A stretch of DNA of 64,000 nt from Phallusia mammillata (lineage: Eukaryota; Chordata; Ascidiacea; Phlebobranchia; Ascidiidae): assembly GCA_003260075.1 (NCBI GenBank), contig QLIY01000052.1:228882-292881 (forward strand), read 5' to 3'. Under the pieces are notes generated by a model. It was given only the letters and a program-made list of their open reading frames with translations, was not told the DNA's origin and ran no database searches. Position numbers and translations under genes: made by a program. This document shows, in pieces, positions 36,563 to 49,142 of this stretch. Position 1 is the stretch's first letter, and each line of letters begins with the position of its first letter.

Positions 36563-37772
36563 TATATGCCCACATTCGTGGCGCAAAAAGTCGAGGCGCC
36601 AACACAAGCGCCACGAAGGCAAATTGTTCGAAGCCCTCTGGAGACTACGCCGATCTTTTTGATCCTAATGCCACAAGCAAGTTGCCGCAAAATGTTTTGA
36701 TGTTGGTTGTAGGGAGCTTTTGTTTAACGTTTATTTGAAACTTTTAATGGTAACTCGCACATGACAATGGTAACTTACCTGAATAATACCGTAATAGAAG
36801 GTTGATCTACAAAACACTCACTTCTACAAAACACTATGCCCCCCCCCCCCTAATGCCACAAGCAAGTTGCCGCAAAATGTTTTGATGTTGGTTGTAAGGA
36901 GCTTTTGTTTAACATGTTTTTAATTAGTTGGGTATTACTGAGCAATTGTGTTATGCGCTATTTATTTGAAACTTTCAATGGTAACTCAACAGTTCACACA
37001 GGACAATGGTAACTTACCTGAAATACCGCAATAGAAGGTTGATAAATCATCATGCAACATACATGTATAGCCACACACTTCTACAAAACACTATTGGTGT
37101 CGATAAGAACCGAAGGGGTTTGTGACTGGAAAATGATTTTTGTTAACAGAGCAACGGCCAATAAATGCGAGTACCCCGTTTCAAGTCAGTTCAGGAGTTT
37201 CATCACAACAAGAACGTACATACATAAGTCCAGGTATGTATTCCATTATAGTAGTGCTTGTATACTTTGGGATTAGTATATACGCCAAAGCGACACGAAA
37301 ATTACTTTACGAATCCAGAAACAATCTTGAAAACATTATGTTTACTTGAATAATGAAGACAAGAGTCTTTTCTATGATTTAGTGCAATACGGCAACAAGC
37401 GGATTAGAAAACTTGATGATGCACCAAACGATTCTTCGGAGGTGTTTGACAATGAATCCCGACCTGGAATGCGATTTCGAATTGGTAAACACACAAAAAA
37501 CATAATTATCATATAAGTTACTTGCAACATGTCAATGGGAAACTAAATAGCATATTGGTTTTGTTAACGATGCAAAATATTAATAAGCTTCTGCCTTCCG
37601 ATCTATACCTTCGCGCATTTCCTCAACGGTCTCCGCTATTGGTAACAACTTGACCACAGCCACCCCAGCTAATTCACCCAGGATGACGTCATCGCAGAAT
37701 GACGCAATCTACTTGTCCTTTCAAGATGTGTCGGGATCAAACAGGGATGTTCCACAATCAACAAAAGAATAA
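35610..37772 (+). CDS. Small single-pass membrane protein with disordered tail, broken by a C run
   Basis: Exons: 35610-35822, 36385 to about 36690 (interrupted), 37150-37233, 37383-37484, 37588-37772. The product starts MSSLQETKCF. One hydrophobic segment (VLSTVLSLVILSAGIAFL) is followed by a very basic stretch (KFRKTQSKRRASKH), as expected for an N-out or signal-anchor protein with a cytosolic tail. The tail is rich in Ser, Asn, Gln and Pro, includes QQERTYISP and NDAIYLSF, and ends PQSTKE. C run 36511-36562 (52 bases) sits inside exon 2. Phase into exon 3 fits only if the frame changes across the run, so its length is not real. The family is not recognised. The TAA stop overlaps an AATAAA signal at 37769-37774. 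Confidence 0.6.
36666..37050 (+). repeat. Direct duplicate across a 12-base C run
   Basis: 36666-36838 (end of exon 2 of the small membrane-protein gene plus intron) recurs from 36851 on with small indels. The C run is 36839-36850. Confidence 0.8.
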
Positions 37773-38835
37773 AGTTACTTGACATTTCTTTTTTGATTAA
37801 AAGTTGAACCCTTTGTTACAATACACCTTTTTCTGCATCAAAAGTTGGTGTTTTTGTTGTTATTGACTGCACGACTAAAAAGCAAAGTTGGTCCAGAAGG
37901 TATACATACAAGGTGGCACAGACCTCTTTCCGCACGGACTATTATGTAGGTATTTGCATTTGTACCAACACGGTTTATTAGGTTACTGTTAAATAGCAGT
38001 ACTCCATGACTTGGTTCAGAAAACCAAAAATCATACTACACGTGGTGTTTTTACCGTTTTGTACCCAGGAGTGGAATAACCATTGGGCGTGCTAAGCACG
38101 AATCTGGGTAACGAGGTAAAGCGAGGCACCACGGAAACTTTTCAATGCAGAATTTTCGGTGGTGTCTCCGTGTATAATTGTATACCGCCTGGTCGCATTG
38201 GTTTTAGGTAATACTGCGAAGTCGTATTTTTAAGTTTCAAGCCCGCATTGTTTGAAACACAAGTTGTTTCGTGTTACATTTCTTTATGAGACATGAATGT
38301 AAAGTGCATAGGGCTTCGGGCTGAATCAGGCCTTGTATAGTTCTATGAACAAAAATGTCGTTTTAATTAGGGTTCTTCAACGGGAGCGATATAAAGCTCA
38401 TTTGCTGGGAGTTTGTGAAAGTAAAAGCAAAAAAAGTTTAAATTTGTTTGCAAATTGATTTCTATCCACCTTCATTATTTTCAGAGGTTTGAATTTGGAG
38501 GTTTGCAGTTTACACAAACGTCCACTGCAAAATGTACAGAATTGTTTAAACTAAAAAGGTTTAAAGCAAATTGTTATGCACCGACAAACAAAGCGCAGCA
38601 TCACAGTCCGTTTGCTTCGCATGAATTTTTTAAAAGCGCAAATAGGCGGTGCATAATCATTTAGCGCCAGAAGCAGTTCAACCGGCACAGTCAACACGTC
38701 TCTTGCTTCTGCTCTGTGTACATTGATTGGTTTTCAAATTACGGAGTCTTTGAACAGCTTTAAGGGAATGCAAAGAAATTCTGTGCAGAGAACTTATAGT
38801 CAAACTTAGTCACAGTTTAAAACAGACAATAGGAA
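37773..38835. other. Intergenic stretch, no gene seen
   Basis: About 1 kb between two plus-strand genes. It should contain the promoter of the 7TM gene; no exon, repeat or clear core element was recognised. Confidence 0.5.
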
Positions 38836-41800
38836 ATGTATGATGGTAGTGGAGAAGCAAGTACAAGTTGGCCATTCAATCAAACAACAGCATTTGAAGA
38901 TTTTACTCACCAACAGGGGCTTTATGATGGACCATGGAATAACTACAAGTCATGTTGGGCTGTAAGTTGCTGTATTTACTTGTTGTCGTTTTGTGTTTGT
39001 GTTTTACGGTTTGTTCGCAATTAGGGAACCTGGCCACTTGGCTGCAACATACCTCGAAGAACGAATAAATGTCGTGAATATTTTATGATGCCCCCCCCCC
39101 GTACAAGTTGGCCATTCAATCAAACAACAGCATTTGAAGATTTTACTCGCCAACAGGGGCTTTATGATGGACCATGGAATACATACAAGTCATGTTGGGC
39201 TGTAAGTTGCTGCTTTTACTTGTTGTCGTTTTGTGTTTGGGTTTTACGGTTTGTTCGCAATTAGGGAACCTGGCCACTTGGCATACCTCGAAGAACGAAT
39301 AAATGTCGTGAATATTTCATGGTGTTATAGCAAACATTGCGTGAGTCAAGACATGACTCGGACTGTCGGCTTCTACAATGCATACAAACTGAAAAAAACG
39401 ATAAATAAATAAATTCAATACACCTATGTTTGCAGGAAGAAATAGACCTCGACTGACGAGGTTTTTGTTAATTTTAGTTCTATAATTAATATTCGTTATC
39501 GTTTAAAAGGTTGTTTACCCATTTGTCAAAGGGGAGTTAAATTAAATTCCTACATCTTGTTTTGTTTCTTCTAAACATTCCTAACACCATTTAGGTATTA
39601 GCTATCTTCAAATCAGGATGCCATTTTACCTTTTCACCATTCCAAAAAAATATGAAACTTTTTTTGTGCTTTTCAGTGGACAAATCCGAGGATATTTATT
39701 GAATTTTATGCCTTCTTTGTGTTGCTGGAAAATCTGTATCTCGTGTATGTCGTCGTGGTCTCATTTAAACGTTCGGAGAGAAACTTCTTTAGCTCATGCG
39801 TGCTGGTCACTGCTGCATCTGGAATAGTTTTTGTGAGTTTTTTTTTATCTCTATTTGCATGGTGTAAATGTGTTTTTAAGTAAACCCCAATTATTCATAA
39901 TTTACCAATCGTTTCTATTTCACTAATTCATCATGTAATAATTTAAAAAGCATGAAAACCGAACCTTTGACTTTTATCTAAGCCCCTTTTTTGTCCCCTT
40001 TTGACCCTCAAATAATTAATCAATTACTTTGCCTTTTGCGCACTTCGTATCTTTATGCCTACACTTGATTTTGTTTGCTTCGTTCATCGCTTACGATAGA
40101 GAGTGGAAGTAACTTAAAAAATATAACGCTATTTCTTTTTGTTTAGACTTTGATTCTCCTTTTGTTTCCATTTTTGTTCCAATGGCAAAACAAAGTAGAT
40201 TTCGTGAGTCAAGCGGAGAAGGAATCGGAAGTGAAAATAGATTTTCTCAAAGTTAATTACACAATCTCCAACAAACTTACACAGGTTGGTACCTTAATGA
40301 GTTCCCACTGTTTGTTGCCTACATGTTTCATCATGATGAGTGCACAAGTTCGTAGCTAAGACTAAGTTTTTATTTGTTTGTCACTTTGCTGTTTAAGAAC
40401 AAAATTCTCACTAAACGTCCGTTTCTTGTCATCAAATATCTAATAAAGTAACTGTTTTCATCTGTGAACTGTTTGAAGTACCATTATTGGCAACGCATTT
40501 GTAGGAATATAGAATGGCTCCCTACTTGTATTTCATACATATCTTATTTACCTCACTTTATTTACCAAATCAGGTTAACGAAGAGCACCGGTGCCAACAA
40601 AATGGAAATAAACTGTGTCGAGCAACAGGTTGGTTGTTGGGTCTTGTCGTTTTTATACCTTTCATATCCAACACCATGATTTGCATTAATACATCAATGG
40701 CCGCAATTTGCTGGAAAATGTACAAACTAAAGTAAGTTGTTTAGACATTTATGTAAATAAGTAGCCAAGAGAGTTTAGAAAACAGAAATTCTTAATTCTT
40801 ATTTCTTTACGATCTTTACGCGGCCTACGGTCAGAAACAAAGTGATTTCCAACTTAGAATTCATTATTTAACGAACATACTTTGGATCAAACTTGTTACC
40901 CCCCCCCCTTATGTAAATAAGTAGCCAAGAGAGTTTAGAAAACAGAAATTCTTAATCCTTATTTCTTTACGATCTTTACGCGGCCTACGGTCAGAAACAA
41001 GCAACTTAGAATTTATTATTTAACGAACATACTTTGGATCAAACTTGTTGCTATTTACATTTACAGGTTGTAGCAAAAAACGTTTATTTAGTGTTTTGAC
41101 GTACATTCTTAGTCTGTGCAAATAACTGTGTTAAGGTTTTATATATACTTCTTACCAAAAGTCACTCAATGGCCGTAAATGTTGACTGCAACTAATCAGA
41201 ACCAATTTATAAAATACTTCGAGTGCAATAATTAAAATTGTTGTTTTACAAGTTTTAACAATAACAAATGTCTGTGTTTAGAGTTCACACCATCTCGTCG
41301 ATCCGTTTAACGGTTTTTCTTTGCATGATATTGGCTTTGGTTATATCATTCGCTCTGCCAGCAGTAGAGGCTGGGGCTCATTACCACTATGATCCGTTTC
41401 TTAAACTGTGCTGGTTGCCGTTACGTCTGGAAAGCAAAATTGAACGACGATTTATTTTTTTCGTAAGTTTCACTTTAACTGTGCTTTTATGGTAAACTTG
41501 TTTAATGTCAATATTATGATTGGATGAGCCATGGTTTGTTTCTGTGGTACAAACGACAACGTTACTTGAAGATGTCAATGAACCATATAAACCTTTGGGA
41601 TAGGAATCTGAGTTATTTATACCGATGTCAAAAATTTTTTATTACACGAATCTTCAATTTCCAGTGAAACAGCTTCACTCAAAAAAAAATTTAGCATATA
41701 AATGAAATAGTGCACCATGAATATGATCTAAATTTCGCAAAACTTTCTGTATATGGCTTACTTTCAAATTGATGCAATGGCTATTTCTTATTTGCAGGCA

Positions 41801-44293
41801 TTTGGATTTTTGTCACTGGTTATGTTGATTTTACTTGGATTTTTCTACTTGCTTGTGAAAGCTCATAGATCAGAAGCCGCATTCAAACAAACAACTGGAA
41901 ATCGTACTTCATTGATATTTGGTCACATATTTATTATGAAAACCAAGTTCTGGTCTTTACACAGTCACGTGGCGGTGTGGGTCACCATAGCAACCATTGT
42001 AATCTACTTTCCTTTGACAGTAGGTTGCAGTTATATATTCATTAGTTTTGTTGTACGCACTTATTTCTTATCATGGGTTGAACTGATGTAAACTGGCGAA
42101 CTTTCTGGTAATAGAGTTATTTAAAGACCTAACTACCAATGTAAAGCTCTACAGTGGTTCTCCGCTCGTTTCAGGCCATGGACCACAGGTTCAATTAAAT
42201 TAATATCTTGGACCAGTTTTGTTAAGTAACGATAAAGAAAACATCCACAACAAGCATATTGGTTTGAAATATATTTCTTTGTTACAGAATTTAAGAAGTG
42301 ATATCTAATAACTGACACCTAACAATAAATGGCCAACAACTTGAATAAGCCTTGTGGATATTCAATAACTGTTATGAGTCTCTAAGTCACTTGTAACCAG
42401 TGATTGGATTCACCCGGTTCGCACCGGTTCCATAGAACCGCTTTATGAAATTTTATGAGATCAACGAACCGGTTGATTACTGGTTACTGTCAATGGACTT
42501 TTTGTAACAGAACCGGCTGAAAATTATCCCTTTTGTAACAGAACCGGCTGAAAAATATCACTTTTGTGACAGAACCGGCTGACAAAAAAATTAAATCCTA
42601 CCACTGCTTATAACGTACCTAATTTTTTCAGGCGGGAACAATTTTGAGATTTACTGTCATTTTTCCCCATGAAGACCTGCTGTGGTTTGACATCATCATA
42701 TACGTTTGCATGTTGCTAGTACCGTGTGTAAACCCACTCGTCCATCTCTCGCAGTTTAAAGCTTACCGCCAGGTGTCAGCAAAGTTTTTTACTTGTTGCA
42801 AACAACCGGTCAAGAAAAATAGGTGAGTCCTTGTGTTGATTAATCCCTTGGTAAAAGAACTCATAGGTTTGCACTACGACAATCACCAAGCCGAAAGTAG
42901 CTGCGCAACGTTAAAACGTGGTGAAATTGTGGATAGCACAATTGGTGGATCATGACCAAACGCGCTGCAGCCATCTATCCACCAATTGTGCCCTCAACAT
43001 TGTCGCACTTTTTAACGTCTTAACGTTGCGCAGCTATTTCCGGCTTGGTAAATGTTTTAGTCAAATTGTGCTGCTACGATTTACTTTACCCGGCGAAATA
43101 AACTCAGCTACACCATATTATGAAGCGTTATGTGGAGGGATATAACCAGAGAGTAAGTTTGGCGCAGTGTGAGTATAACATGACTGGGCGGGGAACCTTT
43201 TTGGAAACAGTCGAGGGACCTTACAACCTAACGACCTGTGATATTCAGTTTATACTGTTTTAATAAATGTAAAAGCAAAATATAATAAATATAACGGACA
43301 AAAAAGTCAAAGCAACTCATAACGAACATGTGTTGTAGGGTTTCACCACTGACCATTGAAATGGGTAGCATTGATAGCGATGAATTTCCTTCTGGGTATG
43401 ATACCGATACTTGGAATAACACTGGGCGGAGCTTTATAGTGGAAAGATATAGAGGATTTCCTAAACCTGTGAGACAGGGGCCAGTTATGGAACGAAGACA
43501 ATTTCGAGCTAAGAACTTGCCTGATGAAAACGACAGCGTTTACCAGGAAACTTTGGAGAGAAATTATCGTCGCCCAGGGTTTAAACCCAACAGGGAATAT
43601 TACAATCAATGGCAAGACACTGATAACCCTAAATTGTACAACCAATACACCACACAAAATCCAAGGCCAAATCACTACGATCCGTATGACTCGTACGGGC
43701 AAAGGCAACCCCAAGAGCCACGTTACGAGCAAAAGAGAAACAGAAACACAATCAGTCGCGGTTTGTCTCAGTTTTACGCCGACGGATCTTTTCCCAAAAT
43801 GATGCAGCGTTATTGGAGAAACATATCTTCTTCAAGGAGGAGTAAGCGCCGTGATAGACTAACATCAACAAAAGACGTTCCGGGACCAGCAGTTTCACAA
43901 AAGCAAACCAGGCGCAACGTAACTTTTGGACGAACGCCAGTTCAATCTCCACTCGTTCGAAACCCTAGTTTTCCTCGCCCGGGGGCAGTAAAGAGGCGTA
44001 TCCAAAAGTTGATGATGCAAAACAACTCAGGATCGCCTTTTCGTGGCCGCCGCGCCGCTCCAGATCCAATGGCCGCCAACCAATTGGCCGACCCTCGTTA
44101 CGACCGTATGATGTACAGTGGAAGACGTGACCACTTGTACCCGCCAACAGTGTCGCGTCCCACCGGTGATAAGCTGAGCGATGAGAGTCAGACTTCGTTA
44201 AGAGGGGAACGCTCCAATAACTGGGACGTCTTCGAGGATGATCCGATGTCTAGTGGACGATATGGATACCCATCTCGCCGCTACCACGATTAA
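38836..44293 (+). CDS. Seven-transmembrane protein with a 320-residue basic tail
   Basis: Eight exons: 38836-38961, 39677-39832, 40147-40284, 40574-40731, 41282-41462, 41798-42019, 42632-42822, 43339-44293. Phases close throughout, giving about 708 residues. The N-terminus MYDGSGEASTSWPFNQTT has a glycosylation site and no signal peptide. Seven hydrophobic stretches follow, from FYAFFVLLENLYLVYVVVV (TM1) to VCMLLVPCVNPLVHL (TM7), where NPLVH stands in place of NPxxY. The segment after TM3 reads AICWKMYKLK, so there is no DRY. Cysteines C(R)ATG before TM3 and LKLCW before TM5 could form the usual loop disulfide. The last exon encodes a hydrophilic tail full of Arg, Tyr, Gln, Asn and Pro (for example YYNQWQDTDNPKLYNQ) ending SRRYHD. 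It is probably an orphan or lineage-specific receptor; ligand unknown. Confidence 0.82.
38861..39323 (+). repeat. Direct duplicate across a 10-base C run, includes most of an exon
   Basis: 38861-39090 recurs at 39101-39323, around C run 39091-39100. The right copy contains most of exon 1 of the 7TM gene but no ATG, with two or three amino-acid changes. It is best read as the other allele, not an alternative exon. Confidence 0.85.
40749..41050 (+). repeat. Direct duplicate across a 10-base C run
   Basis: 40749-40898 and 40909-41050 are near-identical with a small deletion in the right copy, in an intron of the 7TM gene. The run is 40899-40908. Confidence 0.85.
42398..42606. mobile_element. 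hAT-type MITE, 209 bp, with internal tandem repeats
   Basis: Ends CAGTGATTGGATTCAC and AATCCTACCACTG are imperfect inverted repeats. Target duplications CTTGTAAC (42390-42397) and CTTATAAC (42607-42614) match at 7 of 8. About three copies of a 32-bp unit around AACAGAACCGGCTGA lie in the right half. The right end is only 25 bp from the acceptor of the TM6-TM7 exon. Confidence 0.85.
42884..43049. mobile_element. Foldback (long inverted repeat) element
   Basis: Two arms of about 70 bp are imperfect reverse complements. Outer ends are ACCAAGCCG and CGGCTTGGT, arms contain GCTGCGCAACGTTAA, and inner ends are CAATTGGTGGAT and ATCCACCAATTG. It lies in the last intron of the 7TM gene. No clear target duplication was seen. 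Confidence 0.7.
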
Positions 44294-45930
44294 ACGCGTT
44301 TATGTGGTCTGCATGTCCATGTTTTAAGCTGTGGTTTAACATCAACAACCTAAGTGTATTCAAACACATCAAAATGTGCTTGTGTTGGCACGAATGAAAA
44401 TGTTTTGTAATGTATAGTTAGCAATGGTGCGTAGAACGTATGTTAACGCCACAAAGTCCACACATGTCCAGAAAGTGACTTTGGATCAATACGGCATCAA
44501 AAATGTTTTTTCTGTCTTGAAATACCGCAGCACGTAACATAAGAAGTCATTTACCTGTCATGTTGGACAAGCACAAATTACTGTCTACAAAAAAGCCACA
44601 CGACATTTGAGGATTGGTCTTTTTAAAGGTGAATTGAGGCACTTATCATTGGTCTGTCCGTCGCCTGTCTTTTAGTGAAGTTTCTTGACCGCATTCCACA
44701 CATACGGTTTTCAAGAGGTTGTTTTGTTGGGTAGCGTGTAAGCCATCGTTGTCATTCCTTTTAATTGCAGTTTATGTTTTGAACTTTTAAGTGGATGGCT
44801 TCTCTTTTCTGTAGCAGCACTCGCACTACTTGAAGCATTGACAAAGTGATTCCGTGCTCTCGACAAGTGTGGCCCTTTCATATTTCTACATTTGGTTACA
44901 TGATTGATAAAGTCTGAATTTTCTCATGGGCAATCGTAATTTATTATTTCATTCTTGTTTTTGTCTTTCTCCTATGACCTTATACTTTATGAGGATGTTG
45001 CCTACTTGCTTTTTATGCATGCAGAATGTGAAGCTTCGCTAACTTGCTTATTGAGGTTAAAAACTACTTTTTCACAAGGGTTTAAAATTACAAGGGCAGC
45101 CATTGTATTTCCACAGCGAAGCAAATTGACACATAAAAAGGCGGAAAAAGTTGGCGATACATATGCTGAAAGGGGTGTAAAAATAAAAAAAGGAGCAAAA
45201 ATATATGGCAATAGGCGAAATAACTTTGCGCCAAACAGCATTATCTAAGTAGCCATCATATGCCCATTGTGTCCCGTTGGCCAAAAAATGTGCAAGATTT
45301 GGAAATGATAAAAACATGAAGATTGGAATGACAATTGGTAACTGTTTTTATGCTCCACTAGCCATTTTTTTGCTTTTTGCTACAAAAGTACAAAGCATTT
45401 GGCCTCTAAAGCTTTTCTCACAATAATTTATATCACGTGCGGTTTGCGGCAAGCGTTTGTAGCGCCCCGCACTACATAATTTATTAGTGACAGTGCGGTG
45501 ACCTTTAGCCCCTTGCGACAGGAAATGATGACTAATAAAAGTGATAAATACGGTAGGCAACCTTGACGTGATATTTCTTAAGATCTGAAATAGATAATTT
45601 TAGGCGATACTTGGATACAAAATACGTTGTGTTTCCGTTTCGACTAGCTTAGTGCCCTATGTGTTCATTGCCATTAAATGTTGAAAACTTATGTCACTTA
45701 GAATAGTGAAAATGCACTGAATTTAGAAACTGCTTAGAGGGGGCGTATTGGAATGTTGTAGTATTCAACTACTTTGTGCGTTTACCTAATGCGTGCGTTT
45801 GAAACATCGTTAGCATCACGTCAAGTGCCCACCAACAGTAACAGTGGCATCAACCAGTAACAGCAGTAACGGGACCCTCAATTGTTGAAATGCTTTGTAA
45901 AACATAAATGCATCTGCATTGTAACTTTTG
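44294..45930. other. Tail-to-tail intergenic stretch, no gene seen
   Basis: This contains the 3'UTRs of the plus-strand 7TM gene and the minus-strand FAS1 gene. Open frames near 44955-45317 overlap on both strands and carry no recognisable motif. Confidence 0.5.
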
Positions 45931-48900
45931 TTAATGTAGACTGAAGCGACGAGGCAACAGAATGTTATCTATTCCGTACACAATTCCGTTGCTTGCAATC
46001 AGATCACTCTCAGTCACACGGGCCCTCAGGCGTTTTCTTCGTCTACCGAGCATGATACGTTTTCTCTTTGGGCATGACGTAATCGATGTTCCGAGCTTTG
46101 AACGGAGACGAACGGGTTTTTGCAGCAATGACACAGAACAGTGAGAACCTGAAAAATAAACAAGGTGATCACTAAGCCTGCAAACTGTTATTCTTTTTTT
46201 GTAAAAGTTGAATAAAGCGGCAATATTAATTCGGACTTTAGGCCATGCCTAACACGAAATCTAATATACAGATGTCCAATAGCAAAATTCAACTTTACAA
46301 TAGTAACTTGGTTAAAAAGACAAAACCATCTGCGGCATGTGGGCACCATACTCAGAAAAGTTTTTGAAAACACAAAACCTACTAAAAAGACGGAGCTGAA
46401 AACTATTTTTTTTTCTGTCTAAAATGGTTCATCGTACCTTCAACAAGATGTAACTTGATAACCTTTGCAAGACGATGTGTGTTGCTCAACAACAGACGGA
46501 GGACTCGTGGGGCTAGGCGCTGGAAAGCTTTGTTGGTTGGAGCAAAAAACGTAAACCGACCTTCGACAGCGAATATCTACAAAAGCAAACCCAATTCTTA
46601 TTTTTTAAAGCAAATTTAACCTTGTCAAATACTTCAAATAAAATCCTATATTTCGCATAGTTAGGATGTCCTGAAATGAATTCCCAATTGGGGTATTTAT
46701 CTGTTGAGCGTTGTGGAAGACTTACTTGATTTATTCCAGCTTTTGCTATTGCATCAAGAATAATAGAGAAGTTACTGCGAGTAGATTCGTGCTGAAGAAT
46801 TGTAAGTATCGGACCTTCAGGAGGAAAAAGAACCTAAACAATAAACACACACAAAAACGATTAACCTCAAATCCAAGTGAAACAAGAAAAAGTATCAGTT
46901 GTTACTCACCCTATCAATGACAAGGACCTCGCCGTTACAGGGTTTGATTTTTGGGCTGCGCAGAACCCTTGCGCATTGCAACGTATTTGTAAGCTTTCTG
47001 ACAACTCGTTTGTGTCCTCTGTGAAGCACCCTGATGTTACGCCTGTATTGGTCAACCAGAATTTGGTTCGGACCGGTCGCGGCAGTGTCCAGGCTGTCAC
47101 GTGAGTGCAGATCATCGAGCGTGACGGTCCCAGGAACGACGTGAAATTTAAGAACATTCCGCAACAGGTCGACGTTTGATAGCAAATGCATGATGACGGA
47201 TCGGTTGAGCTTCTGCAGTCAGTGAAACCAGCTTAGTTACAGTAATTAAGGGTTTAGCTGCAATTTTCAAGTCATACGAAAAACAAAATTGGTTGGTTGG
47301 TCATCCCAAAACAGGTTGTAAAAATCAAGTTGCATTTTAAAATCGTTTCGGCAAATGGATATTTATTCAGTAATATAAAGTGAGTACATATTCCTGGGCC
47401 GTGTAAAACGTTTAAGAAGAAAGCATGGCGCCTTTCGGCATGGGCTTTTACTATTTTTTGAACATTATCCATATTTCTAAAACTTAAAAAATTCTGTAAA
47501 TAAACACGCATTTTTCGACCAAAATCTAAATTAAAAAAAGAATTTTCTTAATCGTTTTTTTTTCGAACAGTGGGCAAAAATCCAGAATTGCAGCGGTGCT
47601 AAGACCCAAAACATCTTCATCAGTTTGATTGACGTTTCGCTTCCAAGTGCGGTTGCACCGCCGCGTGTAACAGATACCGAAGCATGTGATTTGTGTCAGT
47701 ACGTAGAAGACTTTACGCTGTCGTGCTGCTGACAAGTTGGCAGGCTTCACACATCACAACGGATGGCTGAATGCTTGTTCTACTAATATGATTACGCGGT
47801 CTATTTTCGAGTAGTGAAGTCAGAGCCGATATCTAGCGGGCCGCAAAGCGATCGGTTGTGGTTTGTGAACTTCTGGCACGCCGTTAAGTGAGAGCAATTT
47901 AACCTCTACTTGGTTTTGATTATAAACTCTTTTCGTGAAACCTGACTCTAGTGGGTTGTTATGGCCAACTATGCAACTTTATGAACCTAAATTTGATGAT
48001 TGAGCGCGAAGGATAACACTTCAAGGACGATGTGTTGGGGATAACGCTGGTTAACTGTAACCGATCGGATCAGGTCAGTTTTCAAAACAAACCGCTGTAT
48101 TTTTGCCACAAGGTCGTATTGCGCGAAAAGCTACGCCGTATGCTCGGCTATGCAAACTGAATTAACTTTCAAGCTTGGTAATTGAATTAAATCTGACTCG
48201 TTTAACTTTAGTCCCACGGTTTTCGCCCTCCCCCCATTAACAACTGCGAGAGATGACCCTCAACGAGCTGAAGCATAAACTTAACTGCGACTAATTTAGG
48301 GTGGGTTTCCCATAAGAGCTTGTAAGTCTCAGCCACAAATATGTAATGATAACCCACCTTGAAAGCCCTGTTTGTTGGCGCTATTACGGTAAAGTTATGA
48401 TGCTTTTCCAATACGTTGTTGGTGCCTGCCGCTTGGAGCATTTCCATCATATCAGAGAGTCTGCTGTCAGTGAGAACTACGTCCAGGACGGCTGTAACTG
48501 AGCAGAAATATTGGGGACAAATTGAAAGTTAATCCACGGGTGGGGTTGGGGCAAAGTATTTGGGCGAGTCTGACACAAGGACATTTTACCGAGAATATAT
48601 TATCGAGAGTCCACTACGATCTATGAACGTTTAGGCACAAAAGACGATTCATCTTAAACATAAAAGTAGCACAAGTTTACCGAAGTAATTCTTCTAGAAT
48701 TTTATACACCCAACGTTCTGGAAAATTTCTATTTGATTTTACGCTCCAACGATATTTCAATGTTATTGGGATCATGGGGGCTTGTCATAGAGGGTTTCTA
48801 GTCCATTGTCAAACCTCACCAGGGCGGGACTGTGAACAATTGATGTTTGACCCATCGCGACCCCAAACTCCGAGTCAGTTTTCACAAGAGACTTTGTGTA

Positions 48901-49090
48901 TTCTTGATTTAACGTGTAAGAAAACCGTGCCTAATATTCCCTGTTTGTACTTACTTGCTGTGGGTTCGACCATTTTATTAATGACGTGGATCACGCCGTT
49001 TGTTGTCATGACGTCAGAGGTGATGATCTCACTCTCTTTCACACGCAATGTGCCGTCGCGTCGCTCCATTGTGACGTTTTCGCCCAGATT

Positions 49091-49142
<52 letters not shown>

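Noticed and set aside
39101..39201. Apparent alternative first exon of the 7TM gene
   Set aside because: It lacks the ATG and sits in the right copy of a duplicate around a 10-base C run.
43343..43732. Minus-strand 129-codon frame
   Set aside because: Antisense shadow of the large last exon of the 7TM gene.
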